Positions 5,855-8,778 of a stretch of 8,778 nucleotides of DNA are shown here, piece after piece (the stretch's first letter is position 1; every line of letters begins with the position of its first letter). Under the pieces are notes generated by a model. The model was not told the DNA's origin. It made no database searches and saw only the letters and a list, made by a program, of their open reading frames with translations. A program made the translations under genes and the position numbers. The DNA is from Candidatus Omnitrophota bacterium (GTDB lineage: Bacteria; Hinthialibacterota; Hinthialibacteria; JAKQFZ01): contig JAKQFZ010001001.1 of NCBI GenBank assembly GCA_029558215.1, forward strand, positions 1 to 8,778, given 5' to 3'.

Positions 5855-7830
5855 TGGAGCGTCGTCCCCCGGGACTGTTGAGCCATGACGAAGAAGCCGA
5901 AGTGCTGTTGATGATTGGCACTGCGGGGCATGTTGATCATGGCAAGACGCGGCTGGTGGGGTTGTTGACAGGCTGCGAGACCGACCGGCTCAAGGTGGAG
6001 AAGGAACGGGGATTGTCCATCGAGCTGGGGTTCGCACCCTGTTCCCTTGGCGGTGGGCTTGCAGCCGGAATCGTTGACGTCCCGGGTCATGAGCAGTTCA
6101 TCAAGAACATGGTTGCCGGCGCGGCAGGCATGGACATGACAGTCCTGGTCGTCGCTGCTGATGATGGGGTGATGCCTCAGACCATCGAGCATCTTCAGAT
6201 CATGGAGTTTCTTGGCGTGAGACTCGGCATGGTTGTGATCACCAAAGTTGATTTGGTCACACCCGAGCGTGTGCAGGAGGTTCGCGAGGAAATCGAGCTG
6301 CTGGTGGATGGAACGTTTCTGGAAGGCGCTCCGGTTTGCCCTTTTTCGGCGGAGACATTGGAAGGATTCGATCTCTTCTACAACACGATTGTCGAACTTG
6401 CAACACGCGCAAAAATCGAGCGCTTGCAGGGAGTCTTCCGAATGCCTGTCGAGCGGGTATTCTCGCTCGCTGGTCATGGAACGGTTCTGTCCGGAATTCC
6501 CCTGGCAGGGACGATCAGTGTTGGTGATGAGGTTCAGATTCAGCCCAGCGGCGCAATGGCGCGGGTGCGAAGCATGGAGCGTTTCGGACACGAGGCAGAG
6601 CGCGGTGGTGCAGGGCAGTGCCTGGCGCTGAATCTTGCAGGACTGCCTCGTGACGGTGCTCAACGCGGGAATGTGGTGACCCGGCCAGGCTATGTCCATC
6701 CGACGAGTTTTCTTCAGATTCGACTGACTACGTGCCATGATCTGCGCGCTCCACTCAGGCATGGCGAGGAGATCAGGTTCCACACGGGTACCTTGGAAGC
6801 ACACGGCAGATTGGGGCTTTACGGATGCGAATCGGTGGGAAAACGGGAAACGGTACTCGCATCGCTTCAACTGAACGATGCGGCAGGTGTTGCTCCCACC
6901 GATCGGTTTGTCATCCGCCGCCATTCTCCCGCGATCACCGTCGCGGGTGGAGTCGTTGTATCGGCAATGGCCGAGAAGCCAAAAATGTCGCGAGTGAAGC
7001 AATTTGAACATCTCAGCGAGAAATGGGCTTGTTTTGGCAGTCTGGTCTCCAAGGCGGAGTTTCACTTTGTGGAATCGGGCTCTGAAGGCAGTACGGTTGC
7101 GGAAACCGCTCTCGCGCTCCTTGTTGAGAGATCGGATGCGCGGCAACTGGTTGCGCAGCTGGCTGCAAAGGGTAGCCTGACCGCCTGCAACGACGGAGAT
7201 CGATATCTTCACACAAAGGGTATGGAAGAGGGTCGCGAACAGGTGCTTCGCTATCTCAGTCAGTTTCTTGAGAAGCAGTCTTCTTCCTATGGCCCGACGT
7301 TTCGGGAGTTGACCGACGGTCTTGGGATTCCTGAGCCATCTCTGATGGTGATTCTGGACAGTCTGGTTCGGTCGGGTGCTGCAGAAAGACGGGAAGGTCG
7401 CATTGGATTGCCTGGTCGTGAGAAGCAGTTTGATGGCGCCCAGAAGGATTTGCTCGACGAAATTGAGAAGACCTACCTCGACATGGGTTTTTCGACGCCA
7501 AGACCGGATGAGTTGCCCGCAATGCTCAAGAGCCGTGAGGCAGAAATCGAAACTCTGCTGGATTACCTCTGCCAGAAGGGGGTTCTCGTGCGGCTGGGCA
7601 AGAATGTCGTCTTTCATGAAAGATGGATTCGGGAAGCAGAACAACTGGTCGTCTCTGCCATAGAGAGCAAAGGCAGTCTCGACAGCAGCGATTTCAAAGA
7701 CATGATCAACTCGACGCGAAAGTACTCGCTGGCGATTTTGGATTATTTTGATACGATCCACATTACGGTGCGCTCGGGAAACATCAGGCGACTTCACCCG
7801 TCCTATGCGCGAAGGCGTGAAGAAAGATGA
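5854..7830 (+). CDS. selB: Selenocysteine-specific translation elongation factor
   Basis: SelB is the EF-Tu-like GTPase that carries Sec-tRNA(Sec) to the ribosome and binds the SECIS hairpin of selenoprotein mRNAs. The G1 loop is GTAGHVDHGKT (22-32). The switch-1 region is DRLKVEKERGLSIELGFA (44-61), characteristic of SelB. G3 is DVPGH (75-79) and G4 is TKVD (130-133). Beta-barrel domains follow to about residue 380. The C-terminal third (about 400-658) is the winged-helix region that binds SECIS RNA. It ends with a typical RKYSLAILDYFD segment. The length of 658 is normal. The start overlaps the selD stop by one base (TGATG), with GGAG at 5842-5845. This adds about 19 residues before the usual MIGTAGH start. 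Met20 (5911) is an alternative, but it has no good ribosome binding site. The coding strand uses no TTA, CTA or TCA codons over nearly its whole length, unlike its neighbours. Confidence 0.98.
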   Translation: MERRPPGLLSHDEEAEVLLMIGTAGHVDHGKTRLVGLLTGCETDRLKVEKERGLSIELGFAPCSLGGGLAAGIVDVPGHEQFIKNMVAGAAGMDMTVLVVAADDGVMPQTIEHLQIMEFLGVRLGMVVITKVDLVTPERVQEVREEIELLVDGTFLEGAPVCPFSAETLEGFDLFYNTIVELATRAKIERLQGVFRMPVERVFSLAGHGTVLSGIPLAGTISVGDEVQIQPSGAMARVRSMERFGHEAERGGAGQCLALNLAGLPRDGAQRGNVVTRPGYVHPTSFLQIRLTTCHDLRAPLRHGEEIRFHTGTLEAHGRLGLYGCESVGKRETVLASLQLNDAAGVAPTDRFVIRRHSPAITVAGGVVVSAMAEKPKMSRVKQFEHLSEKWACFGSLVSKAEFHFVESGSEGSTVAETALALLVERSDARQLVAQLAAKGSLTACNDGDRYLHTKGMEEGREQVLRYLSQFLEKQSSSYGPTFRELTDGLGIPEPSLMVILDSLVRSGAAERREGRIGLPGREKQFDGAQKDLLDEIEKTYLDMGFSTPRPDELPAMLKSREAEIETLLDYLCQKGVLVRLGKNVVFHERWIREAEQLVVSAIESKGSLDSSDFKDMINSTRKYSLAILDYFDTIHITVRSGNIRRLHPSYARRREER

Positions 7831-7949
7831 GGGTCAAGCTGTCCACCTCGTGGCATGGATCATGAACCTCGGGTGTCTTGGCAAGGCTGTATATAGTTTG
7901 CGAATGCTGCACTGCCTTGACACCGCACATCGAGACTTAGGAGAAACCA
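7831..7949 (+). other. Intergenic gap between selB and the amidohydrolase gene
   Basis: No gene is seen in these 119 bases. The stretch contains an imperfect inverted repeat around an AT-rich centre (TATATAGT near 7890-7897), but no T-run for an intrinsic terminator and no well-spaced -35/-10 pair. A separate promoter for the amidohydrolase is plausible because the gap breaks the tight overlaps seen upstream. Confidence 0.5.
7872..7924 (+). repeat. Imperfect inverted repeat upstream of the amidohydrolase gene
   Basis: CAAGGC (7882-7887) pairs with GCCTTG (7914-7919), and GGTGT (7872-7876) pairs with ACACC (7920-7924), leaving a five-base bulge on the left and a 26-base loop. The loop includes TATATAGT. 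This may be an operator around a promoter or an RNA structure. It ends 14 bases before the AGGAG ribosome binding site (7939-7943). Confidence 0.35.
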
Positions 7950-8778
7950 ATGAGCACCTACAGCGATCTGCTGGATCACATTCAGGCACTTCGGATTATT
8001 GATACCCATGAGCATTTGCCTTTCGAGTCGGAGCGCTCAAGAGAGGCGGATGTTCTGGCAGAGTGGTTGACGCATTATTTCTCATCCGATCTTGTCTCTG
8101 CAGGTTTAAGCGACCAGGATCTCGCAACCGCTCGAGACAGCCATCAGGACATCAAGAACCGTTGGAAGATTGTCGAACCCTATTGGCGGGTGGCTGAGTC
8201 AACCGGCTACGGACGCTCTCTCGCCCTTGCTGCGAAGGATCTGTACGGTATCGAAACGATCAATGACCAAACGATCGAAGAACTGGACAACCGATTCAAA
8301 GCAGCCCGAACGCGCGGAGGCCATTACCAATTCGTACTTCAGGACAAGTCAGGGATAGCCCTCTCGATTCGCGATTCCATGCCTCTGCCGTTCAAGGAGA
8401 CAGAGGATCCGTTTGTGTTCACGATGCGAACAGACCGATTCATCTGTCCAACTCACTACAGCCAGGTAGTCGCCATCGGTTCAGAAGTGGGCCTTGAGGT
8501 GCATACTCTTGCCGACTGGATGGAAGTCACGCGCCGACACATTGAGAAGTACTTGAATGGGAAAACCAGGGTTGTCTGTCTCAAATGCGGTCTGGCCTAT
8601 GAACGGAGCCTTCGCTTCGACAAGGTCACGCAGGCAGAGGCGGAGCGTGCCTTCAACGAGCTTTTCGAGGACTGCAATCTTCCGGACTGGCGTTCCCCAA
8701 TCAAGGTTTCAAAGGCACTGTCCGACTGGATGATGCATCTTGTGTGCCGTGTAGCCGATGACAACAGGCTTGTGTATC
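7950..8778 (+). CDS. Amidohydrolase-family TIM-barrel protein, 3' end outside window
   Basis: The gene is open for 276 codons and runs off the right edge without a stop. AGGAG (7939-7943) lies six bases before the ATG. The N-terminus reads LRIIDTHEHLPFE. The His20-x-His22 pair after a short hydrophobic strand is the metal-binding signature of metal-dependent amidohydrolases, where it ends the first beta strand. A later segment, VVCLKCGLAYERSL (about residues 209-222), resembles the strand and lysine region of the amidohydrolase-2 or uronate-isomerase-like branch. Predicted product: a cytoplasmic metal-dependent hydrolase or lyase, since no signal peptide is seen. The substrate cannot be named. 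The gap from selB and the different codon use (several TCA codons and a TTA, absent from selB) suggest it is not part of the Sec operon. The family call is fairly sure, the function is not. Confidence 0.85.
   Translation, partial: MSTYSDLLDHIQALRIIDTHEHLPFESERSREADVLAEWLTHYFSSDLVSAGLSDQDLATARDSHQDIKNRWKIVEPYWRVAESTGYGRSLALAAKDLYGIETINDQTIEELDNRFKAARTRGGHYQFVLQDKSGIALSIRDSMPLPFKETEDPFVFTMRTDRFICPTHYSQVVAIGSEVGLEVHTLADWMEVTRRHIEKYLNGKTRVVCLKCGLAYERSLRFDKVTQAEAERAFNELFEDCNLPDWRSPIKVSKALSDWMMHLVCRVADDNRLVY

Noticed and set aside
5818..7797. 659-codon open frame on the minus strand opposite selB
   Set aside because: It is in exact codon register with selB and is explained by absence of TTA, CTA and TCA codons in selB. 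The translation has no recognisable motif, and selB is certain.
7879..7907. Possible promoter with TTGGCA as -35 or as a sigma-54 -24 box
   Set aside because: With normal spacing the -10 would be GAATGC, and the TTTGC box is 18 bases from GG instead of 10, so neither type fits.
7748..8002. 84-codon open frame across the selB end and the amidohydrolase start
   Set aside because: It overlaps two well-supported genes in another frame and has no ribosome binding site or recognisable motif.

Overview
The window comes from a diderm bacterium that decodes UGA as selenocysteine. It carries a compact, nearly complete selenocysteine biosynthesis and insertion operon (selA, selD, selB), with an S41 C-terminal processing protease on the left edge and an amidohydrolase-family gene running off the right edge. 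All seven genes lie on the + strand. Base composition is moderate, and nothing looks like a phage, transposon, CRISPR array or rRNA/tRNA gene. The lineage cannot be fixed from sequence alone.

Layout. Positions 4-1464 hold a periplasmic CtpA/Prc-type protease with a PDZ domain. Positions 1465-1674 are non-coding, with a direct repeat and short hairpins. The presumed operon starts at 1675 with a small, probably exported protein. A gap of 88 bases follows, then a membrane polyferredoxin of the NapH/NosR type (2018-2872). After it come selA (2865-4238), selD (4235-5854) and selB (5854-7830), each overlapping the next by 1 to 8 bases, which implies translational coupling. Positions 7831-7949 are a gap with an imperfect inverted repeat, and 7950 onward is the partial amidohydrolase.

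How the genes fit together. SelD makes selenophosphate from selenide and ATP. SelA uses it to convert Ser-tRNA(Sec) to Sec-tRNA(Sec), and SelB delivers that tRNA to UGA codons followed by a SECIS hairpin. The tRNA gene selC is not in the window.

Three points stand out. First, the small gene at the head of the operon ends ...Cys-Pro-Thr-UGA-Ala-Lys-UAG. This is a CxxU redox motif if the UGA is read as Sec, and a hairpin begins about 15 bases downstream, so it may be an unannotated selenoprotein made by the machinery encoded beside it. Second, SelD is unusual: it has an N-terminal extension with three CxC motifs and a C-terminal AhpD/carboxymuconolactone-decarboxylase-like domain with a CGPC motif, joined by a linker with two Cys-Cys pairs. 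Third, that C-terminal domain has its own strong ribosome binding site and in-frame ATG at 5573, so it may also be made as a free protein. Together with the polyferredoxin, this suggests a selenium and thiol redox module built around the Sec machinery. That role is inference, not something the sequence proves.
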